Source: Heliopora coerulea
Lineage: Eukaryota; Cnidaria; Anthozoa; Scleralcyonacea; Helioporidae
Assembly: GCA_030142905.1 (NCBI GenBank)
Contig: JASJOG010000263.1
Span: 186,001-250,000 of the forward strand
Direction of reading: 5' to 3'
DNA: 64,000 nucleotides
The translations under genes were made by a program, and so were the position numbers. The notes beneath the pieces were generated by a model. That model had not been told where the DNA came from and did not search any database. It saw only the letters and a program-made list of their open reading frames with translations. Shown piece by piece: positions 1-14,300 of this stretch (its first letter is position 1; every line of letters starts with the position of its first letter).

Positions 1-99
1 ATGTTCAGTGTGTATAAAGTCCACTACGGTGAATCGGTATATTGTTATGTCTGTAGTTTTGGTGGTGTTATTTACCCCTGACGCTAATTGATTTTTTAG

Positions 100-223
100 T
101 CGAGAAACGCACAAGATTGCTGTTTTCTACGTGGCACCAGGACAAGAAGATAAAACGTCAATTATGAGCAACACTTCAGGAAGCAAGGAATACGAGGATT
201 TTGTGGCCGGATTAGCTTGGGAG
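100..223 (+). CDS. RALGAPA1: RalGAP alpha exon (GAP domain, first in window)
   Basis: Acceptor TTTTTTAG precedes the exon and donor GAG|GTAAGC follows. It starts with one base that completes a split codon and ends in phase 0. The reading [18 protein letters not shown], then [18 protein letters not shown], matches the start of the Rap/Ran-GAP domain. Bases 1-99 are intron. Confidence 0.5.
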
Positions 224-3200
224 GTAAGCTGTGGTAACTATGAGTATATCCTGCAGTAAGTATGTAATGTGTAAGTGTTTGGTCTGATATCAAATACCGC
301 GAAGTTTGTTGAAAAATAAAGCGATAACTCAGTCAAAAAATTACTCATTCAAATTCACTGAGTAAAGTAAAGTGTCTTTATTTATAGTGGATAATCCCAT
401 CAGCTAACTAAACTGTTCTCCTTAGAGGTCCAGTAAAGGCTACCTCACATGGACCGCTCTCTTCTCACATGCCATCTTGCCACGAGTTATTTGATATGTA
501 CTGTTAATGTCTTAGTTATTATTTCTTACATAATTTTATCAACTGATAATTGTTTGGTCGATCGACTTACTGACCGACCGACCTATTGATTGATTGATTG
601 ATTGACTGACTGATGAATGAGCGATGGATTGGCTATAACCTCCAGCATTTTGAACTATAGTTATTTAAGGATTTATTCCGACAAGGATATTGCTGTCATA
701 TGTTTATGAGACAGAGAGACAAGCTAGTTTACACGGGTTCTGATTAACACAAGCGATACTGCTTATATTTTTCTTTCTGCTTAGAAGCCCAGATTTGTGG
801 TATTCTTTAATATATAGATGGATCCTCTTAGGAATTATTGCAAACGTGCAATTCCCAGAATCTTTTGTATCGGTTCAGAGATCCCACTTGTAAATTATCA
901 TTCCTAAATTACTAAACTTTCTTTCAGGTTGAGCTATCTACACACACTGGTTTTATGGGAGGTTTGGATAAAAACCAGTCGACTGGTAATACAGCCGCAT
1001 ACTATGCCAATTCCACTGTGGAAATCATGTTTCATGTGGCGACAAGAATGCCCGTAGCTCCTGATGAAGGTGGATTTATTAAAAAGGTAGTCGGCTGAAC
1101 TCACTTCTTAAAATGCATTGAGCGAAACTGCTTTTCACAGTGGTTAAGTGGCGTTTTCTGTTAATTTGGAAAAAACAATTAATCGTAATTACTTGATCGT
1201 TGGCGGGTGCCGGCTTGCATAAAATTACGCTTACATCTCACTAAACGACCGATTACATGGGAAAATTTCAGCCCGGCAGACCGGGTTGAAAAAAGTCCCG
1301 ATTACGTGAAATATTTCAGCCCGGGCTGAAACTGAAATCGGAAGTGAACCCAGGCAGGAATTTGTCAGTAGCCTTTGTTGTTTTGGCAATTTGCATCTTC
1401 CTACGCTTGTCAATCATCTTTTCAGCCCGGGATGAAATTTTTTCGTGCGATTACATGGGATTTTTCAGCCCGGCTAGCTCAAACCGGGCTGAAATTTCTT
1501 CATGTAATCGCGAGCTCCGTTTTTCAAGTATTTTATCGGAAGGCCGGTGGGGCGGTCTGAAATTGTATTGTGCTAAGATTGATCTGCTCATGCGTACACG
1601 CTATGTGCTCTTGTGGCGTAATGGCGTTGACACGCTCTCGATATGGCTCCGGGAAATTACTTATTGCTGTTCTGGCACTTTGTTTATACGCTACCATATA
1701 TCGTAAGAATGAAGTTAGAACCAATTTCCAAATGATTGGGCTATTTTCAACTTTCTACTCAAAACATTTCTGCAGTGCTCGTCTACAACTACACGGTCGT
1801 GGTAATTCATATCTGAAATCAAGAGTTTTGTACTCGGCAAATGGAACCAGTTCATTCCAATTTGATCGAATCATTTTATGTGGCGACGTTCATCCTCAAC
1901 CAGGACCAGCAGTTAAAGTCAAATATCCATGTAAAGAGTGTCCGAGGAATGTTCGTTCAAATCAAAATGCTATCTTATGTGGTAATTGCGAAACCTGGTC
2001 GCATGCAAAATGTCTTGGATTTACAGATACACAATTCAAACACTACTTGGACAATCCGCAAATCGACTGGATTTGCAACTGGTGTTGCCTGCCATTTAGT
2101 AATTACTCTGATTTAGGATTTAATGCTGAATCCAACATATTAAATGACCTTGAAATATCCGCCATTATTCAGGATCAAGAAGAAGGAGAATATGCAAATA
2201 TTTTGCCAACCGATGGACCAAGGCCACATAACAAAGTCTGCTGTCATGAGAACAATAGCTCCATTATTGAACAGAGAAAAGAAAACTCAAGCAATGCGCT
2301 TCTCATGCATTTGAACATAAATAGCATCCAAAACAAATTCGAAGATCTAACTATACTGAATAAATCTCTGAAGCACAAATATTGGTGATATCGGAGACTA
2401 AAATCGACCGTTCCTATCCAAACAGTCAATTTAAATTGCAAGGTTACAATATGTTCCGCAAGGACAGAGCGAAAGGAGGAGGTGGCCTACTTGTCTATAT
2501 ATCAACAACAATTCCATCAAGAAAGCTCACTCCGTCGACAACTTATAAAACATTAGAAGCTATAGCAGTTGATGTTAAAATGGGCAGACAAGATATTCTG
2601 ATATTATCAATTTACAGACCGCCTAGAAGTTCCAAGAAAGATAACAATAACAAAACCTATGGAAACTACCTACAAAGAGTCGAGAATGAATTAAACAGCA
2701 TCTGTCAATGGGCGTGTTTCAAAAAGAAAACTGTCATTATTGTTGGTGATTTAAATCTAGACAGACTACGGTTAGATCGTAGCGAGGGAAAAATTCTGAG
2801 AGATCTAGAAGAAGTCAATGACCTACACTGCCTTATAAATGAACCAACAAGGATCACGGCAAATTCGCAAACACTCATTGATGTAATGCTTACAAATAAC
2901 CCTGATCTTTTCAAGAACTGCGGCGTGTACAACCCCGAGATCAGTGATCACAGTATGATTTATGGCGAAATGACAGAAAAGGTTAAAAAACATACAACCA
3001 AGACTCTAGTCTACCGACAAACTAAAATTACTGATTTTGACAAATTTAACAAAGATCTACTTTATGCTCCATGGCATGTTGGTGAAATCTTTGATGATTT
3101 AGATGATGCTTATGACTACTGGAGAAATCTTTTTGATAGTATTGCAAATGAACATGCTCCCATGAGAAAGAAACGGGTTCGTGAAAGAGATGTATGTTTC

Positions 3201-5338
3201 ATGTCTAAAGAATGGAAAGCAGCTATAAGAAAAAAGAGGAAATATGCCATCCAATTTGCAAAAGACCGCACACCAGAAAACTTTGAACTTAAAAAGAAGT
3301 ATCGAAATATTGCTACTCGTGAACGAAGGAAAGCTCTTACTGCAAACTGGTACAAAAAGTCCGAAGAAATGAAGTCCAAACCACATGACTTTTTCGATAC
3401 ATTTCGATCTTTTCTGAACAACAAAACAAAAGATGCTAATCCAATATTCCTTAAAAACAAACAAGAGGACGGAATTATTGAAGATCAAAAGCAAGTTGCT
3501 GAGATTTTTGCTAACTATTTCTCCACTATTGCATCCGATATCGGAGGCAACCATGTGATCAGTCTAACGGAAAATGAATTTAACAACCACAGTAGTGTTC
3601 AAATGATCGAAACCATCTATAGCAACTCTTCATTTCAATTTAAACATGTAAATACAAAAGACGTACAAGACTCATTTAAAAACCTCAATCCTAGAAAATC
3701 TTGTAGTGACATTGGACTAATGCCAAAATTAATGAAGAAAATAGCAGAGGGCATCGCACCATCAGTGACGAGTCTTTACAACAAATGTATTGAAACTAGT
3801 AACTGGCCAGCTATATGGAAAAGGGGAGAATACACGCCTGTATTCAAGAAAGGGAACAAGCATCAGGTAGAAAATTATCGACCTATCACTACGGTTCCAA
3901 TTATTGACAAGGTTTTTGAATCATTGCTTAGTAAACAAATAACCCATTATATTGATCCTACTCTATCTCCAAGATTGACAGCATACAGAAAGAATCATAG
4001 TTGTGAAATGACATTAGTCAGACTAATAGAGGACTGGAAACATGCTATCGACAAAAAAGAATTAGTGACTATTCTATCTACAGATATGAGCAAGGCTTTT
4101 GACTCTCTATGTCACAATTAAGTCATAAAAAAGCTCAAAGCATATGGGTTCACTAGTCAATCATTGGATCTCATTCGATCGTTTTTGAATGACAGATATA
4201 GCCGTGTAAAACGTGGCACTATCAGAAGTGAATGGTCTAAAATGTCACGTGGCTGTCCTCAAGGATCTTCATTTGGTCCATTATTATGGAACTTATTCCA
4301 GAATGACATGACCTTGATGGCTAAAGATACAAACCTTTTCATGTATGCTGACGACCATCAGCTATATGTAACAGGGTTGGACTACGATATCGTGTCTTCC
4401 AGGCTACAAAATCAAGGAAAGTTAGCCATGTCATGGTATAGGGATAACTTCTTACTTGCCAACACAGAGAAGTTTCAATGTCTTACTATCAATCCAAGAA
4501 ACATTGACTCAGATAAACAGACTGAAGCCTTGCAGATTGAAGATCAGATCATTACCAACACTTCGCAAATCAAATTACTTGGAGTTGAAATAGATGATAA
4601 GCTTAATTTCACCAACCATATTAGTAATATTTGCATAAAAGTTGGTGTACTATTGGGACTACGAAATTTGATACCATGCAAAGCAAAACTGATAATCTAC
4701 AAATCATCCATCCTGCCTCACTTAACATATTGCCATCTGGTATGGCATAACTGCAGATCTTCTGACAGCAGAAAAATAGAGCGGATTCAAGAACGTGCAC
4801 TTAGAGCAGTATTTAACTCCCGTTCAGAAACATACGAAAACCTTCTGGTTCGCGCAGAGCTACCTTCACTATTAAATCGAAGACTGCAAGATATCGCTAT
4901 ATTAATGTACAAAGTAAAATATGGCCTCACGCCGATTATTGTTGGCGAACTATTTAAGCAGAAAAACACAAGTTACTCACTAAGAAACAGTGATTTTGAT
5001 ATCCCTACTTTCAATACCATTAACCATGGAAAACATTCTCTGAGATATCAAGGACCTTATACATGGTCGAAATTAGATAACAAATTGAAAGGCTCCTCGA
5101 ATATTGAATCCTTTAAAAAGAACATTAGAAAAAAAGACCTAACGTCACTTTTAAACAACAACAATAACTGCTGTAGCCTTTGCAATTCTTAGAGACAATT
5201 TTTTATATACTTATTGGTCTATTCTATATTTTATACATGCTACGAATTTTAACTGTATATACACTTATTTTTATATACACTTTTTTTTAGTGTCCCCAAT
5301 TAGTTGTGAAAACTAAATACATTGACACATTAATAAAG

Positions 5339-5384
<46 letters not shown>

Positions 5385-8300
5385 GCCGGCAGTAATGTCA
5401 GCGGTAGATATACCGTGCTTACATTGCACAACGCCAACGCACTACGTTGTCTAAAGTAGACCGGACTACTGCTCACTTTACCCATTCCTTTAATTAACAA
5501 TTAACCAATCCATAAATTAATTTACTAAACAACCAATTCGATTGTGACATACTTTTAAGACTTGAACGAGTATGATCTGTTTTATTATATTGAATAGATT
5601 TTTGCAACCAACTCAACGCCGTGCGTACGTTCGATTCGAGATAAACTCTACAATAGTTATATTCAATTTACAGTAGTTATATTCAATTGACTGACAGACG
5701 TACAACAATCTTCTTGCTGAACAAGTCAAAATGACTCCATAAAATTGATAATTATATACATGGCTAACTTGCGTAATGCTTTAGCACTTGTCACTTGAAG
5801 GTGGAAATTTCTTTGGAAGAACATTAAAAGTACCGTGTATCTTGCTATGAAAACAGATCTCAAAAACATTAATTCTTCAAAATGTATATTTTCTGCAGAT
5901 TACTGAGATAGTTTCGTTGCACAACTTTGAAATACATTTTCAGACTGCTACAAACTCGGACCGTTTCGACCCATGCGGAGATTACATTTTCTGTTTCGAG
6001 TATGCGCACTAGTTTTGAATACAATCTCAGCACGGCGACAATCTCAGACCGCCACACCGGGCTGGAGTTTCAGCTCGGGCTAAAAATCTCCATGTAATCA
6101 ACCTCTTAAGGTGTATGTTTTTTCTTCATAAATATCAATGAATATCGGTACAAAACATAGAGAGCTGTTTAGACGGACCAGTTCTTGCGATTTTTCTCAT
6201 CCTGAAGCATACGATTGAGTGAACAACTCACCAAAGTATTTTACCGTATGTCCGTGGAGCTTTACACAAATGATCTACAAGTCAATCCACTCGATCGTAT
6301 CTGTCAGGAGGCCAAAAATCGCTGCAAAAATCGCCTGTGTAAACAGCCTTTAAGTTTTCCATATTTGGCAGATTCTCAAGAGGATTGAGAATGCCATTAA
6401 CGGCTGCGGATATAATGCTCCGTTCTTGAGATACTTAACTTAAAAGGAGATCCTAGTCGGATGAACAGTTTCACTGCATTCAGCTTTATTGGTTAAATCA
6501 GTTTAGCTTAAACTGTTTACCAAATCATCTGAAACTTTTAACGGGAACGGAAATCATTAAACTAAACATTGCTATGAAAAATATAATATAAAACAAACTC
6601 CGAAAAGAAGCATCTTGCTACCCAAAATATTAGTGAAAGCACAAGACAGAATTGAGAAGGTAATATTTTGACTAGGTTTGACAATGACTATGTAATAAAG
6701 TCGAAATATTACCTTCTCAATTTTGTCTTGTGCTCTTACTCATATTTTGGGTGTCAAGATGCTTTTTTTCGGAGTTTGTTTTATATCATAGTTTTTAAAG
6801 TTGTCCGCAAGCATTGGATTCCAAACATGGCTATCGTAGAAACATGACTGCCATGTAAATACAGTGAAACCCCAGCATACGGCCACCTCGTTATTACGGC
6901 CACTCTTTTGTCCCGGCGAAACGCCCATGCCTTTTCTTAAAAGAAAACCCCGTTAATGAGGCTAACGGCCACATTGTGAAATCCCAGCCTATATATTCCT
7001 TTATAAATTCACCTGGTTATTATGGCTACTCAAACCAATTGTGCATTTCGAAGGAAAGATTAGTAATAAACGAAAATAAATCTTGAGAAACAACGATTTT
7101 CTTTTTTCGCTGACTTCTAAACAGGGCCGCCGAAAGAATTAGCGGGGCCCGGGACAAAACTTTTTCTGGGGCCCTATTTATGACATCATAGGAATCATTT
7201 GAGTGCTCTATGCTTCCATCAAACTTTATTAAAATATTTAATTGAGTAATTACAAATATTAAGTTTTTATCTTACCCACAGTTACCAATATACGGTTAAA
7301 TAAGAACTCAAAAACGTATTTTTCTGGCTTTTTCTGGCTTTTTCTGGCTTTTTCTGGCTAAATCCTTCCAATTTTGGGGGCCTCTTTGAGTTGGAGTCCC
7401 GGGCAATTTACCCTCCCTGCCCCCCCTCTCGTCGGCTCTGCTTCTAAAACAGCCATTTCCTTTACAAGGTCAGGAATGTAATACCACTCCTATTAAATGA
7501 TAAAAGAAAATAAAGCTTGACAAACACTAATATCCTTTAAATTGGAAAATGATTAAGTCATTGCACTTGCGCAGAAAGTCGCAGATTTTTTTTTCAAGAT
7601 CCTATAGAAAGTTACTTTGTTGGTGAAAGTCACATGTAAAATTGGAGAGTTTGGGGCCTTTGTTTAGGAAAGGATAGTATGTCCAGCTGATTCTGTTTAT
7701 AAAATTCAGTTATTTTTATCTTACTGTGTGATTCCGTTTCAATTAAATTATATCTGCATTCCGGATGCTTAAGAACAGTTGTTTAGAAGTGCAGTTGTGA
7801 TTTAACTGTCATGACGCGCTACTTGAAAGAGACCGTTAATGCGGTCACCTCGCTAATACGGCCTGATACTTACGGCCCGTTGGTGGCCGTATTAACAGGG
7901 TTCCACTGTAACATTTTTCCAGGTCCTCTCATATGTTCAAAAAAATTCTTTCTTCTTTTACCAAACAAATAGTATTCTTTTCGGGTTTTTTTCTTTGTTT
8001 TTGTTTTAGCTAGGCACATTTTTTGCGTTAGCTTGCATCACGCACAGGCATGATTAACATGATATATACAATGCTAAAATGGCAGCAATTGAATAGTTTT
8101 ATCGAGAAAAGGGACCGGGAAATTCATGTCTAAACATAACAATTACATTTCTAAAATAGCATTGATTACGTTCATAATTCCGATGCATTTACTACGTTTT
8201 GCATGATTTGGAAGACCAAATTTTCCAATAAGTCAAATTACGGGGCAAAGGTTCTCACGTCGTATGTTCTTTCATTAGCGTATTGGGAGGGGGGGAAGGT

Positions 8301-11300
8301 AAGCTGCAATAATTTTTTGAAATAAGAATTAAAAAAACACTTAACGCAATTTAAAATTTAGTAGAATATCGTTAGAAATATTGAGCAACTTCTTTCTTTA
8401 GATAACAGATTAAAGATACATAGACACATAGTGGACTGTTAAAATATTGAACGCCCCCTGTCTAAAGATATTAGACAACTGGAGGCACATATTAGACTGT
8501 AGGAACCTGTTCAGGTTGTCAATGCTCTGAAGACGGATCATTTCAGGAATGCATTGAGATACAGAAGTGTCATAGAGGACTTCGTTCAGCATTTTAAACT
8601 TTCTTTCAGAAAAGGATAGCGTAATTTTCGTTCCGTATATACTTTAATGAATTATAACTGCTGATGGATAAGGTCAGGGCGTACCACATTCGCTCGCAAA
8701 GTATCATGTAACTGCAGCTGTTTTAATAGAAATGATTTCTCTATACCTGTGTGTCGGAGAAGGAAACCTAACTTTTGACTCAAAAATACCGTAAAATTAA
8801 AGTCTACAGTGCGAACCACGATATTAGTTTAAATACCAGTTTTCGTAAAAAGTCATTAAATTGACACCATTCTGGCTTGAAACTATTCTAGGTTGTTTAA
8901 ATTATTAAAGAATACTTCAAAAACTTTTTGAATCGAATACTTCAAAAACTTTGAATCGAGTTTAACAAATTGAAGTTGATGAAAAATTTTACCTTTATTT
9001 GATTTTTTTCCTTTCTCAACTGACCCTATTCTATTAGTTTCATTTCGGAAAAACAAAGTTAAGTGCATCAGGGTGAAATGAAAAATAATTTTTCATTAAA
9101 TTTTTTATCGATATTGATTTATATTCAATGTTGATTCATTGACACACAAGATTTTAGAAATTCACATAGTGATAAACTGGAAAACGTGACAATTCAACTT
9201 ATAAAATTTTTTTATTTATTTACATGGGCCCCGTGACGTCTGATTACTTCATACAGTCTTTCATTTGCCGAATCTGTGAGTTTCTTAATAGTAGACTTAG
9301 GGATGGAAGCTGCGGATTCTTTTATTGCCATCCACAGGTCGCCTTTGGAGGAATACTGCTTCCCATTGGTATAAGCATGGCGCTTGATTATAGACCATAA
9401 GTTCTCAATGGGATTTAAGTCGGGCGAGTTTGGGGGCCAAACCATTAGCGTATCGTCCTCAAATCCAAGTGATTCTAAAAATTCAGTTGTAGCCTTTGCT
9501 GCATGGGATGGGGCATTGTCATGCATGAAGATGATCTTCTTCAGTCGTGACAAAGGAACGTCATCCAGCCATGGCTCAAGTTCATTCTTCAGAAACCAGC
9601 AATACGTATCAGAGGTCAGTTTTACTCCTTCAGGCACACGAACAGGACCAATGAGCTCATCTCCAATGATACCAGCCCAAATCATCACGCCTCCACCTCC
9701 TTGTTGACGCCTCAGCCTCGTGGGAGCCTGCTCACCGTTATACACCCAACTTTTAGCCCAGGCATCAGGACCGTCTAATGTAGCTCTCGACTCGTCGGTG
9801 AATAGGATAAACTTCATGTCAGTTTTCATGTACTTCTTGGCCCAATCCAGACGCAAACGTTTGTGTCATGAGGTCAAGGGAGGCCTTTTATCCGGACTCT
9901 TGATCGCAGCCATCTTCCCGAGGAGACGATTACGGGTGGTTTTTGCAACATCTGGTAGACCAGCCTCTTCAAAAATTCTTGCACTTGTGGCTCCAGGCAT
10001 TCTACGGACGCTTCTCTTCAATCGGTTCATATCTCGCTTTGTTACCGATTTCAAAACTCCACGATCAGATCGAGGTTTCCTCTTGGAGGGATTTTTCAAA
10101 AATCTTTTGACTGTCACAACATGGCGATTTATTTTTTCAGCAATAGCTTCGGTTGTTGTACCCTTAGCTATTTCTTTTATGATAGTATTTTTCTCACCTT
10201 TGTCCAAGTCCTTACGATGTCCCATCGTGATCATTGATTTCTGAAACTAATACAGTGGACCACCTCTTTTATAGAGGAAAGCCTGGATTTTTTAATCACG
10301 TGACCAATATGAAATGTAAACATTGTAACGATTGTTTCCACAATTTTCAAAATAACATCTCAAATTTTCATGAATAATGCTGCTTATTTAGAATATCTAC
10401 TACAAAAACTCTTACAAAACTAATACCGTGGGTCGCACTGTATATGGCTACAGTTTAGTGTTTGTAAATCATAAGTGATTATGCTTCTTAAGCTGTAAGC
10501 GTATCTTTTGCGGTGTATAAGGTATGAGTTTGCATTTACTTCATTGCAAAACTGATGTCATCAAGTGACCCGGAACTTTACGTTCTAACGAATTTTCGTC
10601 CAAAAGTAGGCTGTTGGAGTATAACAAGTGTTGAGGGGTATATCATGGACGTTCCCTAAACATTGCCGACCGTATTTCCTAGTCTGAAGGAGCGTCTGTA
10701 TTTATAAAATGAGATAAAACACGCCCTCTTGTGTTTGTAAATGTAATATTTTCTGTATGTATAGGTTCGTCACCTTGGAAACGACGAAATCTGGATAGTT
10801 TGGTCAGAGCATTCCAGAGATTTCCGCCATGGTATTGTGAATGCCGAATTTGGTGATGTTGTCATTGCGATATATCCTTTGAAAAACCACCTGTTCAGAA
10901 TCCAGATTTTAAAGAAAGGAGAGGTGTGTCAAAAAGAATCAATCGTATTCGTAAATAGCATCTTATTTAATATTCTCTTGCTAACCACTTTTACATCTCC
11001 CACTGCACAGTTCGTTTGGAGGATTCTTTGCATTAAAAAAACGATTTCCAAATCGTCGAAGCATAGCATAGTCTCGTGGGAAAATTTTTGACACGATGCC
11101 CCCTCAACACCAACAGAATTGCAGGCCCGCAGGAGGCCCTGGGCAAAGTGGTCATCCAGAGGCTCCTCCACCCACCCGTCAGATTATGGCCTATGCGCAA
11201 AAAAGAGTTTCATTCGGGATCAAAATATGTAAACGGACTACTGAAGGAATTTTTGACCTGTTGTTTAAAGAATGATACCGAGCACCAAGCTAACACAAGG

Positions 11301-14300
11301 CTGTTGTTACTTGTTAGCACTTTTAATTATATATTTGCAAATATAGATGATGCGCTGTCAGGTAGAGGCATAATGATTGGAGACGTTCTCTGACCAAAAT
11401 TATAATTTATTTCGACGACCTTTCGGCCACTAGACTGTGGTCTTCGACTGGTACATGACTATAGAAAATTGCAAGCTTATATACTATTCTAATGGGATGA
11501 CATCACCGATAAAGGAATTTAAGTTATTTACATAAAACAGATTAGACAGTAATTAGCGGCGGCAGTGTTTCTTTTTTAGCTGAATGTATTGTTTAGGTAA
11601 TGGCATTTCATTGTTGTCAGCGTCTTTTGTTGTTTCCGTGTGCCATGATTCCAATGTTTTCCTTATTCTGAAATTTCCTCTGTCAATAATTTCCCCCTTT
11701 TCAAAGTCAATTTTATGTCAAATATTTCAAGCATGAGAAGCTATGTTTGAACCTTTCGCATAATTTTTAACGTTTCTCAAATGCTCTTTTTTTCTTGTTT
11801 CAAACGCACTTCCCGTTTCTCCAATCTATGACCAAGCACAATCTGTGCAAAGAATCTTGTAAATTACATTCGTCTGTTTGTCAAGTTCGGGTCTATGTTT
11901 TGGTGAAGGAAAGTGTTGTTGCAGTGTTCGTAATGGTTTGGTTGCTACTTTTATGTCATGTTGACGAAGAGTTCTGGCTAGCTGTTCAGTTACGCCCTTG
12001 ATATATGGTAAGGTTACGTATCTTCTATGGGTTGTGTAGGGTCGACCATCTTAAAAAACATACCTACCAATTCTTCAGGTGTAGGAGTTGAGTGCGTTGA
12101 CTTGGTATCTGTTATGATGTTGATGGTTCGTAAAGGGTAGCTGTTTGCGCGTAAGGCGTTTTTGACATGCTGTAGCTCGTTAGTTTTTTCTTCTTCGGTA
12201 TTTGGTAGTGTAAGGGCTTGGTGGATCAATGTTTTAGCTGTGCTGACTTTATGTTTCTGCTCGTGGTGGGAATTGTAGTCTAGATATCTGTATGAGTTGG
12301 CTTTCTGTAGACATCAACGTTGAGTTTTCCGTGTTGTCGTGTGATGATGGTGTCAAGGAATGCTAGTTTGTCGTTTTCATGTTCTATGGTGAATTGTATG
12401 TTTGGGTCCATTGAGTTCAGTGTGTCATGGAATGTTTGAACGGCGTTCTTCTTTTAATTTGTAATTACATAATTACAAATTAAAAGATCAATTTACGAGA
12501 AAAAGTAGACAAGTGAAATCACCTTTTCCTCTTTTAGCTTTTCAAAAATATCAAAATGAAATGAAATAAGTCCCTTAACTGTTCTTGTTACTACTAAAAA
12601 TGGAGGTGCAGTTTATTCTATTTCTTACTGGATACTTTCTTTCTGGCTTTTTCCGCCGCGAAATCGTCAAAATCAATAGATCGTGCCAGCTTGTGTTCAG
12701 TAGAAAGAATCATTAGGTCTGTCAACCGTTGCTGTGTTATCGTCGAACGTCTGCAATACTTAATAAGTGCAAGCTTGCTAAACGAACATTCTCCGGATAC
12801 AACTGAAACTGGAATTGAAAGAAAGATGCATAAACAAATGCATATCTGTGGATACAAATTCTCAGCTGTTTTCTCATAAATGTTTGTCAACAAAGCAAGG
12901 GCTTTGCTCTTGTTTATTGCAAAATCCTGAAAAAAATTTGCATAATGACGAAATCCTTGCAAATCTTCCTGGGTTACATCATTTGGAGAGCGGTTAACTA
13001 AGCGTCTGGCTTGTTTTGCAATATCTTCACTACTTGGACAAACGGGTGGGTTCACGATAAATTCGAAAAGGTCTGCGACTTCATTTACTGCCTTACATCT
13101 CTCCATTAACTGTACAAGTAGCGTGTCCAGTGCAGTGTAGAAAACATTTGCCTTGAAAGCATTTTCTGGGCTGTCATGGACGTGCTGCACCTTAGTGGGT
13201 TCATCTGAAAACATCCGGCGAAGTCGACCAGAGCATTTTACTTTAAATTCAGGTTTTTTTGTCCCAGAGCTGATGCAACTAAATTCACCTCCCTATATAT
13301 GCTATCCCAGGAGTCCCGAATTGTCTGGATATCTTTTCGTAGACTGCCAAGATGGATGATGGCTTACGTAATATTTCATAAACTCGTGCCTCGTGTTTTA
13401 CCAGGGGTTACGAACACGAGAAAACAATGAAAATCATGACGCCGTGAACCGAGTGATTTTCATTGTTGTCGAGTGTTCGTAAAACGTGAGAGGATAATGA
13501 AAATCACGAGGCCGTAGGTCGAGTGATTTTTGTTGTTCTCGAATGTTTTACAAACGCGAGAAAACATTAAAAATCACGAGACGGTAGGCCGAGTGTTTTT
13601 TATTGTCCTCGAGTGTTTGTAACCCCTGGTAAAACACGAGACACGAGTTTATGAAATAGCTTCTCAATCGTCTATTTTGAATTTATAATTAAGAAATGTG
13701 GTAATAAGCGGTTCTAAGTATGGGCCGTTTATTATCTGATTTCTTAATTATGAATTAATTTTACGCGACCTTTAATGGGTTTCAAAACACATGCACAAGA
13801 CCAAATATTTTCGTCTGGTTGGTTAATTAGTTCATGAATTATTAATGAGTTTGAGAAGCATAATATCAAGAATTATCCAGACCTCGGTCAATGTTATCCG
13901 CCTGAGCCTTCAGCTTCGGCAGATAACATTGACCTTGATTTGGGTAATTCTTGATATCATGCTCAGCCTCATCCAATAATTATTTGATATTTTGCACTCC
14001 ACATTTGGGGGCGTTTATGAAAATCAGCAGTCATCGTACGAATTTCAGTTAAGAACTTTATTCAGGTCACCGTGTACCTTCATGAAAATTTCACGCTCAG
14101 CGGTGCCTTTTTTGTCTTTATAGTCATAGCTTTCATTTTAAAAAATACAGAGAATAGTCGAGAGTGAGTATTGTTGAAGTGATGATGGATTACCGTTTTA
14201 TCACGGAAGGGATTTTACTGTTGACTCACTTGACTGACAGCTCATTTGCCCTGTTTTCTTGAAATGTTTTTTGTTTGGCTCGTCGGGATTAGCTTAAACA

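Larger units (their letters stand above)
1570..5383 (+). mobile_element. CR1/L2-like LINE, nearly full length, with (ATT)n tail
   Basis: A non-LTR retrotransposon lying in sense orientation in the second intron. It has an N-terminal hydrophobic stretch, a 2A-like GDVHPQPGP, a PHD-type zinc finger, an APE-type endonuclease and a reverse transcriptase with YADD, then a 3' UTR ending AATAAAGTTG(TTA)n at 5341-5383. Only two coding lesions are visible: a one-base deletion near 2370-2380 and a stop at 4119-4121. The clade is inferred from domain order and tail type. Confidence 0.5.

Noticed and set aside
9384..10244. Open frames on the + strand opposite the Tc1-like transposase
   Set aside because: Antisense shadows of the transposase frame.
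11010..11091. Possible RalGAP exon after TGCACAG at 11009
   Set aside because: The frame has no similarity to the family, and the exon at 16613 follows 10923 exactly in phase.
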